Source: Mesorhizobium sp. SOD10 (GTDB taxonomy: Bacteria; Pseudomonadota; Alphaproteobacteria; Rhizobiales; Rhizobiaceae). Taken from it: a DNA stretch of 64,000 nt. The position numbers and the translations under genes were made by a program. Below are positions 8,392 to 15,985 of this stretch, in pieces. The stretch is taken from assembly GCA_000824805.1 (NCBI GenBank), contig CCNA01000022.1, positions 1 to 64,000 of the forward strand, given 5' to 3'. The first letter of the stretch is position 1; every line of letters starts with the position of its first letter. A model generated the notes under the pieces. That model saw only the letters and a list, made by a program, of their open reading frames with translations, made no database searches and had not been told where the DNA came from.

Positions 8392-9222
8392 ATGGCGGGC
8401 ATGGAAACCACGGAAAAACGCCAGCGCGGCCGGCCGCGCGCCTTCAATGGTCCGTCCGAAGCGGCGTCGGTGCAGTCGCTCGACCGGGCACTGCGGATTC
8501 TGGCGATCGTCGCCGAGGCCAGCGGCCTGTCGCTCAGCGAGATCGCAGCGCAAAGCGGCATTGCCGCCTCCACCGCCTATCGCATGCTGACGACGCTGCA
8601 AAATCACGGCATGGTCGAATTCGATACGACCGATCAGCTCTGGTCGGTCGGAGTCGAGACCTACCGCATGGGCGCGTCCTTCCTGCGCCGCAGAAAGCTT
8701 GTCGACCGCGCCCGCATCGTCATGCAGGAATTGATGGAGAAGACCGGCGAAACGGCCAATCTCGGCGTCGCCGAGGACGATTGCGTCGTCTTCGTCAGCC
8801 AGGTCGAGACGCATCAGGCAATCCGCGCCTTCTTCCGGCCAGGCACGCGCAGCCCCTTTCATGCGTCGGGCATTGGCAAGGCGGTGCTGGCGCATCTCGA
8901 GCCGGAGCGGGTCGCCGCGATCCTGCGCAAGGCGGGCCTGCAGCGCTACACCGACAAGACGCTCTCCGACATTTCGGCGCTCGCCCATGATCTCGCGACC
9001 ATCAAGCATCGCGGCTGGTCGGTCGACGACGAGGAACGCCACCCCGGCATGCGCTGCGTGGCGGCCGCCATCTTCAACGAGTATGGCGAGCCGATCGGCG
9101 GCGTTTCGGTATCCGGCCCGACGGTGCGGGTCACGCCCGAGCGCCTGGCCGAGATCGGTCCGCTGGTTCGCGACGCCGCGGTCGAGGTGACGCAGATGAT
9201 CGGCGGCGTGAAAGCGTATTAG
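8392..9222 (+). CDS. IclR-family transcriptional regulator of glyoxylate operon
   Basis: An IclR-type regulator of about 276 residues. After a basic tail (KRQRGRPRAF) comes the winged helix-turn-helix with SLSEIAAQSGIAASTAYRML, then the ligand-binding domain with FVSQVETHQAIRAFFRPGTR, HASGIGKAVLAHLEPERV and the conserved GWSVDDEERHPGMRCVAAAI. Similar proteins (AllR-like) sense glyoxylate or allantoin-derived effectors. Its divergent position next to gcl makes that operon the likely target. An ATG three codons downstream (8401) is an equally good start; the TTG at 8350 is unlikely. Its stop overlaps the convergent membrane gene by 4 nt. Confidence 0.88.
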   Translation: MAGMETTEKRQRGRPRAFNGPSEAASVQSLDRALRILAIVAEASGLSLSEIAAQSGIAASTAYRMLTTLQNHGMVEFDTTDQLWSVGVETYRMGASFLRRRKLVDRARIVMQELMEKTGETANLGVAEDDCVVFVSQVETHQAIRAFFRPGTRSPFHASGIGKAVLAHLEPERVAAILRKAGLQRYTDKTLSDISALAHDLATIKHRGWSVDDEERHPGMRCVAAAIFNEYGEPIGGVSVSGPTVRVTPERLAEIGPLVRDAAVEVTQMIGGVKAY

Positions 9223-9578
9223 GACGCGCCCGGCAAGGCGCTCTTTGCCGATATCTCGAAGAAATCGAGCAGGATAGCCAGCCCGACACCGCAGGCCGCC
9301 AAGATGAGGCCGGCGATGAATATGCGACTGGCGCGGTCATGGATGCTTCGCTGCAGGGATTTGATGTCGAGCAGAATGGCAAGCGCCCGCATCTGCAGCG
9401 CAATACCGACCAAGATCGGCAGGACGGCAACCAGATGGTAGGTCTGCCATGGGATCGGGTTGGCCGCCCAATGGGTGATGAAGCCTAGCGAAAACGCAAG
9501 CAGGATGCCGACGATGGTGATGGTGCCGTTGCGGAAAACCGGTTCAACCCGTTCTTCCTTGGGATCCTGCTCGTCCAA
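9219..9578 (-). CDS. Small integral membrane protein, function unknown
   Basis: A 119-residue protein with an acidic N-terminus (MDEQDPKEERVEP) and three strongly hydrophobic segments: ITIVGILLAFSLGFITHW, LVAVLPILVGIALQMRALAI and IFIAGLILAACGVGLAILL. No motif known to me. It is convergent with the IclR gene and shares 4 nt with it, with no other close partner. Codon use and the clean hydrophobic pattern support a real gene. Function unassigned. Confidence 0.7.
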   Translation of the reverse strand: MDEQDPKEERVEPVFRNGTITIVGILLAFSLGFITHWAANPIPWQTYHLVAVLPILVGIALQMRALAILLDIKSLQRSIHDRASRIFIAGLILAACGVGLAILLDFFEISAKSALPGAS

Positions 9579-9735
9579 GCTACCCTCCCCTCGATTGGCG
9601 TCAAAGCCAGACTAAACGCTTGCGAAATCGCTGTACATCGCTGGGCGCCTGACAGGAGCCGACCGGGCATAGCCGGGCCGGACGCCGGACTTGACCGTCT
9701 TGCCGGGGCGTCGGCATACATGCGAAAGGGCACGG

Positions 9736-10155
9736 ATGCGGAAAACAGTTTACCTCCTATCCGCCGCTTCACTTTGCGGATGCGTGGCGGCGGCCCCGCC
9801 GCCGGTCGAGCCCATCGCCGGCCCCGGCGGCAACTCGCTGGTCGAGCCCGTCCCGATCTCGCTGGCGATGGAAGAGATCATCACCGCCGGTGTCCGCCAG
9901 CATTTGAAGAATCCCATCGCCGCCAAGTTCGGAACGATGCTCGCCGGCGAGCGCAGGTTAGACGGCCGCCACGAGATCGTGGTGTGCGGCTATGTCGACG
10001 ACAAGGGCTCTCCAGGCGGCAACGAGCCTTTCATCGGCAAGATCTATCCCGATGCCGAAAACAGCTTCGAGCTCGTCGCGTTAAATGATGTTTCGGTCAG
10101 CGGCGCATGTAAGGCGGCAGGACTGGCGATGCCGGACGTGAAGCCCAATTCCTGA
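9736..10155 (+). CDS. Putative lipoprotein, function unknown
   Basis: A 139-residue protein starting MRKTVYLLSAASLCGCVAAAPPP. A basic n-region and short hydrophobic stretch end at a lipobox-like LCG-C, followed by a Pro/Ala-rich linker typical of lipoproteins. The body (EIITAGVRQHLKNPIAAKFG, VCGYVDDKGSPGGNEPFIG) looks like the small periplasmic proteins common in rhizobia with a conserved C-x-Y/V-D pattern. The ATG at 9736 is preferred because the signal sequence begins there, although the frame opens 15 codons earlier. It faces the BA14K-like gene across a shared terminator. Confidence 0.65.
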   Translation: MRKTVYLLSAASLCGCVAAAPPPVEPIAGPGGNSLVEPVPISLAMEEIITAGVRQHLKNPIAAKFGTMLAGERRLDGRHEIVVCGYVDDKGSPGGNEPFIGKIYPDAENSFELVALNDVSVSGACKAAGLAMPDVKPNS

Positions 10156-10227
10156 GTTGGTCGAGGCAGGACCATCGTCCGCTTCAAATCAAGCCGATCA
10201 GACGGATGCTTAGTGCGCAAACGCAAG

Positions 10228-10255
10228 AAAGGGGCTGCGGACAGCCCCTCTTTTC
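10228..10255. terminator. Bidirectional terminator
   Basis: Perfect stem ggggctg / cagcccc with a 4-nt loop. It is followed by tctttt on the plus strand and ttctt on the minus strand. It sits between the convergent lipoprotein and BA14K-like genes and can serve both. Confidence 0.75.
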
Positions 10256-10277
10256 CTGTCGCTGACTTTGCCCAACC

Positions 10278-10586
10278 TTAGAGGCGGCAGTAGCGCGGGC
10301 CGTTGTAGCTCATATAGGTGTCGGTGCGCTCGTCGTAGCTGGCGTAGCGGGCGTAGCAGCGGCGGACGTGGATGGAGTCGTAGCCGTCGTCCTCGACATA
10401 AACGGTGCGGGGCTGCTGGGCGAGCAGGCTGCCGAGAACGAAGCCACCGACGCCGGCGGCAATACCGATGCCGAGTTCGCGGCGGTGATGATGGTCGTGG
10501 GCGGCCGAAGGCTGGACGGTGCCGACGAGCGAGCCGGCAGCGACGGTGGTGGCGATGAGGCCGGAAACGATGGTGCGCTTGAACAT
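10278..10586 (-). CDS. BA14K-like secreted protein
   Basis: A 102-residue exported protein. The signal peptide MFKRTIVSGLIATTVAAGSL ends at about residue 29 (SAA), followed by HDHHHRRE, a glycine-rich hydrophobic segment (IGIAAGVGGFVLGSLLA) and a C-terminal HVRRCYARYASYDERTDTYM...YCRL. The paired cysteines around RYxSYDxxTxTY match the BA14K/lectin-like motif of Brucella and rhizobial surface proteins. The function of the family is poorly known, with immunoreactivity and lectin-like activity reported in Brucella. CAGGAG stands 6 nt before the ATG. Its leader and signal peptide closely resemble those of the gene at 10782-10982. Confidence 0.75.
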   Translation of the reverse strand: MFKRTIVSGLIATTVAAGSLVGTVQPSAAHDHHHRRELGIGIAAGVGGFVLGSLLAQQPRTVYVEDDGYDSIHVRRCYARYASYDERTDTYMSYNGPRYCRL

Positions 10587-10607
10587 GACGATCTCCTGTT
10601 TCAGTGG

Positions 10608-10628
10608 AGAGGCGAACCATCCGCCTCT
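10608..10628 (-). promoter_or_regulatory. Leader hairpin upstream of BA14K-like gene
   Basis: Minus-strand stem AGAGGCG / CGCCTCT with loop GATGGTT, 22 nt upstream of the start codon and just before the Shine-Dalgarno. A matching hairpin stands before the neighbouring His-rich gene, suggesting a shared RNA control element or a duplicated leader. Confidence 0.55.
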
Positions 10629-10734
10629 TGATCATGGGTCGCGGCGGACCGGAAAATGGTTCGAAGGTTTTGGAAATTTTTTCGTCGACGATTCTTCCGG
10701 CCTTTTTCATCTTGGAGTCCCGGTCGCCCGGAAT

Positions 10735-10758
10735 GAAAAAAGGCGGCGCGAGGCCGCC
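10735..10758 (-). terminator. Rho-independent terminator after His-rich gene
   Basis: On the minus strand GGCGGC-CTCGC-GCCGCC is followed by a run of six T. It lies just downstream of the His-rich small gene, separating it from the BA14K-like gene. Confidence 0.85.
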
Positions 10759-10781
10759 CTTGAAGACAAATGGTCTTCTCG

Positions 10782-10982
10782 TCAGAGGAAGATGATCACC
10801 TTGCCGTGGTGGTGATGCTTGTGATGGTGCCCCCACCAGAACTTCTTGTGATGCTTCTTGTGGTGATGGCGGTGATGATGGTTGTGGTTGCCGTGCGCCG
10901 AGGACGTCTCAACCGTGGCGGCAAGCGCGCCGGTGGCGACGAAGACGGCGACCAGGCCTGAGGTAAAGGTACGCTTCAACAT
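10782..10982 (-). CDS. Secreted histidine-rich small protein
   Basis: A 66-residue protein. The signal peptide (MLKRTFTSGLVAVFVATGAL...SSA, residues 1-29) is followed by a 37-residue mature part holding 17 histidines in runs (NHHHRHHHKKHHKK, GHHHKHHHH) plus lysines and WW. Such composition suggests binding of Ni, Zn, Cu or Co in the periplasm or outside the cell; this is inference, not shown. CAGGAG precedes the ATG, and a good terminator follows. Signal peptide and 5' leader align with those of the BA14K-like gene downstream, so the pair looks like a duplication with a replaced mature domain. Confidence 0.7.
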   Translation of the reverse strand: MLKRTFTSGLVAVFVATGALAATVETSSAHGNHNHHHRHHHKKHHKKFWWGHHHKHHHHGKVIIFL

Positions 10983-11000
10983 GATGATCTCCTGGATCCT

Positions 11001-11033
11001 TGATCGAGGCGACCATTCGCCTCTCGGAGATCA
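11001..11033 (-). promoter_or_regulatory. Leader hairpin upstream of His-rich gene
   Basis: Minus-strand stem GAGGCG / CGCCTC with loop AATGGT (11006-11023) and outer arms tgatc / gatca. It is the counterpart of the hairpin at 10608-10628, with the same position relative to the start codon and a related loop. Confidence 0.55.
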
Positions 11034-11063
11034 GTCGTGGCGAAACGGCAAAAGGTTCGAAAT

Positions 11064-11150
11064 GAGCGAATAGGGAGTAGCAAATAGCGAGTAGGGAAAA
11101 GAGGCGGCCCTAAACCCAAATCCCTATTCGCTACTGGCTATTCGCTCCCT
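11064..11150. repeat. Heptamer-family hairpin repeat
   Basis: The left arm (about 11064-11098, built of gcgaata / gagtagg-type units) and right arm (about 11120-11150, ending in tattcgctccct) are imperfect inverted copies about 30 nt long. They are made of the same degenerate 7-nt unit as the rlmB-garR array. The element fills the gap between two minus-strand genes. Confidence 0.8.
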
Positions 11151-11317
11151 CACCCCATCCCCGTGACATGCCTCAGCCAGAAGGCAAGCACGATGAAGCC
11201 GACGAAGGTGGCGACGCCGGTCCAGTCGATATTGGCCTTCTTCAGATCGCTGACGGCCTTCACCAGCAGAAGCCAGGTCACGACGATGAGCGGCAGGATG
11301 ATGACGAATCTGATCAT
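11150..11317 (-). CDS. Small membrane protein, 55 residues
   Basis: A short frame encoding MIRFVIILPLIVVTWLLLVK, then a charged stretch (AVSDLKKANIDW) and a second hydrophobic helix (VATFVGFIVLAFWL), ending RHVTGMG. The two-helix hairpin topology and clean hydrophobicity suggest a real small membrane protein of unknown function. The ribosome-binding site is weak (GGGGT at -10). Its stop codon touches the heptamer hairpin. Confidence 0.5.
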   Translation of the reverse strand: MIRFVIILPLIVVTWLLLVKAVSDLKKANIDWTGVATFVGFIVLAFWLRHVTGMG

Positions 11318-11468
11318 GCGGCACCCCGTTCGATGCGATTACGCCCGGGAGAGATGTAGGAAGCGGCGCCGCGCTTTTCAGCATGCCGGCAAAGCCACGC
11401 GGTCCATTAGCGAGCCGAAACGGAGTTTTGTCTTTACTGGCGCACGAAATGTGCTACCGGAGCGCCGT

Positions 11469-11544
11469 GCCCTTGTAGCTCAGCTGGTAGAGCAGCGGTT
11501 TTGTAAACCGAAGGTCGCGGGTTCGATCCCTGCCGGGGGCACCA
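11469..11544 (+). tRNA. tRNA-Thr (TGT)
   Basis: A 76-nt cloverleaf including encoded CCA: acceptor GCCCTTG pairing with CGGGGGC, D arm GCTCAGCTGGTAGAGC, anticodon stem CGGTT/AACCG with loop TTTGTAA giving TGT, and T arm CGGGTTCGATCCCTG. It decodes ACA and related threonine codons. Confidence 0.97.
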
Positions 11545-11602
11545 TCCTTCGCTGTTCGAGCTTCGGATGGCGGGCCAACCCGAAGGGTCGAAACCTCGCC
11601 CC

Positions 11603-12172
11603 CTACTGAAAGGCCGCCGCAATCTGCGCATTCGGCGCGGCCCTGTCGAATGTATTTCCGACCCTGACGGACCGGTAGACGTAGACAACCCAGATTCCGG
11701 TCAGAACGAATGACGCGATCGGGGCCACCAGAGCATCTCCGGCAAGGACCTGAGTCATCGGAGCGTCCAAAACAGTGGACGTCCAAACGGCGTCGAGCAC
11801 GAAGACGATCGGGATCGCGATCCACTGATAAACGAACAAGCGCTTGAAACGGGGGCTGCGCCGCAACATTGAAAAAAGGACAATCACCTGAAGCCCTGCA
11901 AATGCCAGCAACAGCAGGACTTCGCCGCAGACGGCCAAAGGACCATTGGGCACCGGCATGAGCTGCCGGTAACCCTCGCTCGACGAGAACAGCTCAGCGA
12001 GCGTGCGGAATGGCGACAAGCACTGACCGATCGCCAAAAGCATCAACCAGCCTCCAAACCCGACAAGCTGTTCCGGATGCCGTGGTCGCGCGGTCGCCGA
12101 GCGGACGGCGAAGAAAACAGGCACGCCCACAAGCAGTAGCACTATTGCCCAATGCCAGATTGAAATCTGCAT
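11603..12172 (-). CDS. DUF2569-like membrane protein
   Basis: A 189-residue protein with five or so hydrophobic segments. The DUF2569 hallmark GFGGWLMLLAIGQCLSPFRTL lies at about residues 38-58, following one N-terminal helix. Later segments include LLLLAFAGLQVIVLFSML, YQWIAIPIVFVLDAVW and LVAPIASFVLTGIWVVYVYRS. The function of the family is unknown. The gene stands alone, convergent with tRNA-Thr. Confidence 0.75.
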   Translation of the reverse strand: MQISIWHWAIVLLLVGVPVFFAVRSATARPRHPEQLVGFGGWLMLLAIGQCLSPFRTLAELFSSSEGYRQLMPVPNGPLAVCGEVLLLLAFAGLQVIVLFSMLRRSPRFKRLFVYQWIAIPIVFVLDAVWTSTVLDAPMTQVLAGDALVAPIASFVLTGIWVVYVYRSVRVGNTFDRAAPNAQIAAAFQ

Positions 12173-12313
12173 CCACCCCTCCCCGAAATGCCTCCTTAGA
12201 TTGTATTAAATTTTATCCTCAACTCAAGAGGCAACAGCGGGATAAGTGCTGCCCTCAAGGCCTACCGCCACTATATTTTCGGCAAGACGCTATTTTCCGG
12301 CAGGGATGCCGCC

Positions 12314-12514
12314 ATGTCGCGAACGCTGATCGTCGTCGGTCTCGGCATAGCCGCCATAGGTCTGCTGTGGCCTTGGTTGACCCGGATCGGCCTTGGCAGA
12401 CTTCCCGGCGATATCGTAATCGAGCGTGAGAATTTCAGCCTCTACGTTCCGATCACCACCGGGATTCTGATCAGTATCGTGCTCTCGGCGATTCTATGGC
12501 TGATCAACCGCTAA
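12314..12514 (+). CDS. DUF2905 family small membrane protein
   Basis: A 66-residue protein with two transmembrane helices (TLIVVGLGIAAIGLLWPWL and ITTGILISIVLSAILWLINR) and the signature loop IGLGRLPGDIVIERENFSLYVPITT, which defines DUF2905. The function is unknown; relatives are widespread as single small genes. It lies between the DUF2569-like gene and the convergent TetR gene. Confidence 0.88.
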   Translation: MSRTLIVVGLGIAAIGLLWPWLTRIGLGRLPGDIVIERENFSLYVPITTGILISIVLSAILWLINR

Positions 12515-12555
12515 AGGACGCGGCCGCTGCAGTACGCCATCCTTCCTCACGATCA

Positions 12556-13170
12556 TTACACCCCCATCGCCGTCACCAGCACCCTATTCTGCCTTCGTAT
12601 CGCCGCGCGCAGCTCCGGTATCGGCGCCTCGTGTCGCTTCACGAACTCGATGAACATCATGTTCATGTTGTTGAAGATCAGCTCGCCCACCGCCGGCCCG
12701 TCGATATCCGGGCGCACCAGGCCGAGTTCCTGCAGGCGGACTATCAGCGCGCTGATCTGCTTGGTCAGTTCCCGGTCGAGCGCCGTGTAGGCCTGGCCGA
12801 AGGGACTGTCGGGCAGTTGGGTCGAGATCGCCATCGCCTGGCGCCACATCTCTTTGCTCAGATAATTCAGCGAGTGCTCGATATAGATGCCGATCAGCGT
12901 GTCGAGCGCATCGCCGACATTGGCCGGCGGGCTGGCGACCACCCCTCGCCCGGCATTCAGCACCTCGTTGACCTCCATCGAGACGATGGCGCCGAGGATG
13001 TCGCCCTTGTTCTGGTAGTAATTGTAGATGGTGCCGATCGAGACCTCGGCCTGCGCCGCGATCGCCTCGATCTTGGCGCCTTCATAGCCGGCCTCGCGAA
13101 AAAGCGCGGTCGCCGCATCGATGATGCGGCGGTGCCGGTCCGCCTTCTGCCGTTCGCGCAATCCGCTCAT
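12556..13170 (-). CDS. TetR/AcrR-family regulator
   Basis: A 204-residue TetR-type repressor. The helix-turn-helix occupies about residues 13-58: RRIIDAATALFREAGYEGAK, then IEAIAAQAEVSIGTIYNYYQNKGDILGAI. The C-terminal ligand domain is all-helical and not diagnostic. It is divergent from the ABC importer operon and separated from it by 93 nt containing a 24-bp palindrome, so it probably controls that operon and itself. The ligand is unknown and may be the transported compound. Confidence 0.88.
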   Translation of the reverse strand: MSGLRERQKADRHRRIIDAATALFREAGYEGAKIEAIAAQAEVSIGTIYNYYQNKGDILGAIVSMEVNEVLNAGRGVVASPPANVGDALDTLIGIYIEHSLNYLSKEMWRQAMAISTQLPDSPFGQAYTALDRELTKQISALIVRLQELGLVRPDIDGPAVGELIFNNMNMMFIEFVKRHEAPIPELRAAIRRQNRVLVTAMGV

Positions 13171-13199
13171 ATCGGCCTCTCTGCCATAAAAATCATAAT

Positions 13200-13223
13200 T
13201 GACTCAATTTTAGAATTGGTTCA
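13200..13223. promoter_or_regulatory. Candidate TetR operator
   Basis: A 24-bp imperfect palindrome (TGAnnCAATTnTAnAATTGnnTCA) in the divergent intergenic region. It overlaps -35-like hexamers in both directions (TTGACT on plus, TTGAAC on minus), as expected for a site that blocks both promoters. Confidence 0.6.
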
Positions 13224-13263
13224 ACTTTTCTCCAACAAGCCAGCAAGGCAGGGAGAACACTCG

Positions 13264-14346
13264 ATGACCATCAGTGCCCGCACTCCGCTTTCCACATTGA
13301 AGTCTCATCTTTCAGCCGCCTGCGCGGCCGCGGCGCTGCTTATCGCTGCAGGTGGCGCCCAGGCCGCCGATCTCAACGCGCTGATCTGGTGCGATCACTC
13401 CGACCCGGCGCTGCTTGAGCCTTTCGAGAAGGCCAATAACGTCAAGGTCAACGTCAAGGAATTCGAAGGCACCGGCGCGGGTCTCGCCATCGTCGAGCAG
13501 TCGCAGCCGGGCGACTGGGACGTCATGGTGATCGATAGCATCGACGTGCCGCGTGGCGTCGAGAAAGGCCTGTTCGAGCCTCTGCCCGAGGACAAATTGC
13601 CCTTCGCCGACCTCTTCCCCGAAGTGAAGATGGACAAATCCACCATCGTCGACGGCAAGCGTTACGGCATCACCGAGAAATTCGGCTACAACACGATCGG
13701 CTTCAACAAGACCAAGGTCGACCCGGCCGACATGCAGTCGCTGGCCTCGCTCACCAGCGACAAATACAAGGGCAAGGTCGCGATCTACGATTATTACCTG
13801 CCGGTGATCGGCATGGCCGCTCTGGCCATCGGCAAGAAGACCGCCGACCTCACCGAGGCTGACCTCCCTGCCCTCAAGACCGAACTGCTCAAGATGAAGG
13901 CCAACGCCAAGCTGGTCGGCGAAGTCACCGCCAGCCAGACCGCGCTTGCAACCGGCGAGGTCGACATATTGGTCGGCGGCGGCGAATGGGTGACGGCGGG
14001 CCTTGCCAAGGAAAACCCGGCGCTCGATTTCTCGATCCCGAAGGAAGGTGCTGTGCTGTGGTCGCAGTCGCTCGCCATGTTCAAGGATTCCAAGAACAAG
14101 GACATGGCGCTGAAATTCATCCAATACGTCCTGAGCCCCGAAGGCCAGGCGCGGCTTGCCACCTCCTCCTGCTATTGGGGCATGCCGTCCAACACCAAGG
14201 CGGCGCTGACGGACGAACAGAAGAAGATCCTGCGCTTCGAAGAGCAGCCTGGCTTCCTTGCCCGCGCCCAGGCCTATCCGGCGCCGAACGCCGACCTTGA
14301 CAAGAAGATGCAGGACATGTGGACCGAGATGCTGCAGGCGCAGTAA
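13264..14346 (+). CDS. ABC transporter substrate-binding protein, PotD-like
   Basis: A periplasmic solute-binding protein of 360 residues. A signal peptide (residues 1-34, ending GGAQA) precedes a two-lobed body: ALIWCDHSDPALLEPFEKAN, DVMVIDSIDVPRGVEKGLFEPL, YGITEKFGYNTIGFNKTKV, VDILVGGGEW. This resembles the spermidine/putrescine-type cluster (PotD/PotF), which also includes binders of other amines and organic anions. The frame opens far upstream, but the ATG at 13264 starts the signal sequence and has GGGAG before it. It heads the operon SBP, two permeases, ATPase and hydrolase. The substrate is uncertain. Confidence 0.88.
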   Translation: MTISARTPLSTLKSHLSAACAAAALLIAAGGAQAADLNALIWCDHSDPALLEPFEKANNVKVNVKEFEGTGAGLAIVEQSQPGDWDVMVIDSIDVPRGVEKGLFEPLPEDKLPFADLFPEVKMDKSTIVDGKRYGITEKFGYNTIGFNKTKVDPADMQSLASLTSDKYKGKVAIYDYYLPVIGMAALAIGKKTADLTEADLPALKTELLKMKANAKLVGEVTASQTALATGEVDILVGGGEWVTAGLAKENPALDFSIPKEGAVLWSQSLAMFKDSKNKDMALKFIQYVLSPEGQARLATSSCYWGMPSNTKAALTDEQKKILRFEEQPGFLARAQAYPAPNADLDKKMQDMWTEMLQAQ

Positions 14347-14354
14347 ATCGGCCG

Positions 14355-15200
14355 ATGGCGTTCGCGGGAAACAATTCGCGTGCCCTGCCCTGGGCGCTGG
14401 TCACGCCGGCGCTGGCGTGGACGCTTTTGTTCTTCGTGCTGCCCTTCATCGCCATGGGGCTTTCCAGCCTCACGGCGCATGAAGGCGGCGGCTTCACGTT
14501 AGCCAATTACAGCCAGTTCTTCACCGATCCGTCCTACTGGCGGGCGATGGTGAACTCGCTGGAGGTCACCGCGATCGTCACCGTGATCTCGATACTGCTT
14601 GCCTATCCCTTTGCCTGGATCCTTGCGGAACAGGTGCCGGAACGCTGGCAACGGCTGGCGCTGATGCTGGCCGTGCTGCCGTTCTGGACCTCCTATGTCG
14701 TGCGCTCCTATTCCTGGCTGCTGGTGCTGGCGCAGAACGGCGTCGTCAACCGGACGCTGACCGGCATCGGCCTGATCGGCGAGCCGCTGCAGCTTGCCAA
14801 CACGCGTTTCGCCACCGTCACCGGTTTCGTGCATTTCTTCGTCATGCTTCTGACGCTGACGATCTTCGCCAATCTCAAGCAGCTCAGCCCGAGCTATCGC
14901 AAGGCCGCCGCCGATCTCGGCGCGGGGCCGGTGCGCACCTTTTTGCATGTCGTACTGCCGCTCACCTTATCCGGCATCATGGTCGGCGCCTTCCTCACCT
15001 TCGTGCTCTGCATCGGCGACTACATCACGCCGCAGATCCTCGGCGGCAACAACGAGCTGGTCATGCCGCAGTTGGTGATGATGCAGATCGGCCGGCGCGG
15101 CGATTTTCCGCTGGCCTCGGCGCTGTCGATCATCCTCATGGCGGTGGTGACCATCGCCTATCTCGCCTGCGCACGCTGGCTGAAGATCGAGCGGGCCTGA
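14355..15200 (+). CDS. ABC transporter permease, PotB-like
   Basis: An inner-membrane permease of 281 residues with six helices. The first is ALVTPALAWTLLFFVLPFIAMGL. The cytoplasmic EAA-type loop appears as SYRKAAADLGAGPVRTFLHVVLPLTLSGI, which contacts the ATPase. It begins 8 nt after the binding-protein stop and 2 nt separate it from the next permease, so translation is coupled. The ATG at 14355 is used rather than an upstream in-frame codon inside the binding-protein gene. Confidence 0.9.
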   Translation: MAFAGNNSRALPWALVTPALAWTLLFFVLPFIAMGLSSLTAHEGGGFTLANYSQFFTDPSYWRAMVNSLEVTAIVTVISILLAYPFAWILAEQVPERWQRLALMLAVLPFWTSYVVRSYSWLLVLAQNGVVNRTLTGIGLIGEPLQLANTRFATVTGFVHFFVMLLTLTIFANLKQLSPSYRKAAADLGAGPVRTFLHVVLPLTLSGIMVGAFLTFVLCIGDYITPQILGGNNELVMPQLVMMQIGRRGDFPLASALSIILMAVVTIAYLACARWLKIERA

Positions 15201-15202
15201 CG

Positions 15203-15985
15203 ATGCGCGCCGCCGTCCGCCTCGCCGCCTGGGTCTACGCCGTCGCCGTTTACGGCTTTATCTTCCTGCCGGTTGTCGTGCTGGTGCTGTTCTCTTTGCA
15301 GGCGACCTCTTTCCCGATCCCGCCTTTCACCGGCCCATCGCTGCGCTGGTATCAGGCGGTGCTGTCCGATGCCCGGCTGACATCGGCGCTGGTCAATTCG
15401 CTGCTCGTGGCGGTGCTGTCGTCGCTCGCTTCGGTCACGTTGGGATTTCTCTCAGCCTGGGGTTTCGCGCGCTTCGTCTTGCCCGGCTCCGCTATCCTGC
15501 GCGGGCTGATCACGCTGCCGCTCACGGTCAGCTATCTGATTATCGGCATGGGGCTTTTGGTGCTGTTCAACTGGGCCGGCGTGCCGAAATCGCTGCTTGC
15601 AGCCGGCATCGGCCATGTGGTGATCAACCTGCCGCTCTGCTTCGCCATCATCTACAGCCAGATGGGCGACCACCAGATCAACATCGAGCGCGCCGCGCGC
15701 GATCTGGGCGCCGCCGAATGGAAGGTGCTGCTCATGATCACCGTGCCGGTCATGGCGCCGGCGATCTTCGCCGGCTTCTTCCTGTCGATGACCTTCTCCT
15801 GGGACGAGTTCGTGATCTCCTTCCTGCTCACCCGCTTCGAGACGACGCTGCCCGTGGAAATCTGGAACCTCTTGCGTTCCGGCCTCAATCCCAAGACCAA
15901 TGCCGTCGGCTCGCTGGTCTTTGCCGTCTCCATCGTCCTTGTGGTGTTTTTCGAGCTGACCCTGTTGCGGAGGAAGCCGGCATGA
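15203..15985 (+). CDS. ABC transporter permease, PotC-like
   Basis: The second permease, 260 residues and six helices, with YGFIFLPVVVLVLFSLQAT at the N-terminus and the EAA loop NIERAARDLGAAEWKVLLMITVPVMAPAI. The short periplasmic segment FPIPPFTGPSLRWYQ is typical of PotC-type subunits. It pairs with the preceding permease to form the membrane channel. Its stop overlaps the ATPase start (ATGA). Confidence 0.9.
   Translation: MRAAVRLAAWVYAVAVYGFIFLPVVVLVLFSLQATSFPIPPFTGPSLRWYQAVLSDARLTSALVNSLLVAVLSSLASVTLGFLSAWGFARFVLPGSAILRGLITLPLTVSYLIIGMGLLVLFNWAGVPKSLLAAGIGHVVINLPLCFAIIYSQMGDHQINIERAARDLGAAEWKVLLMITVPVMAPAIFAGFFLSMTFSWDEFVISFLLTRFETTLPVEIWNLLRSGLNPKTNAVGSLVFAVSIVLVVFFELTLLRRKPA

Noticed and set aside
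12496..13263. N-terminal extension of the PotD-like gene
   Set aside because: It is antisense to the TetR gene, and the real protein starts with a signal peptide at 13264.
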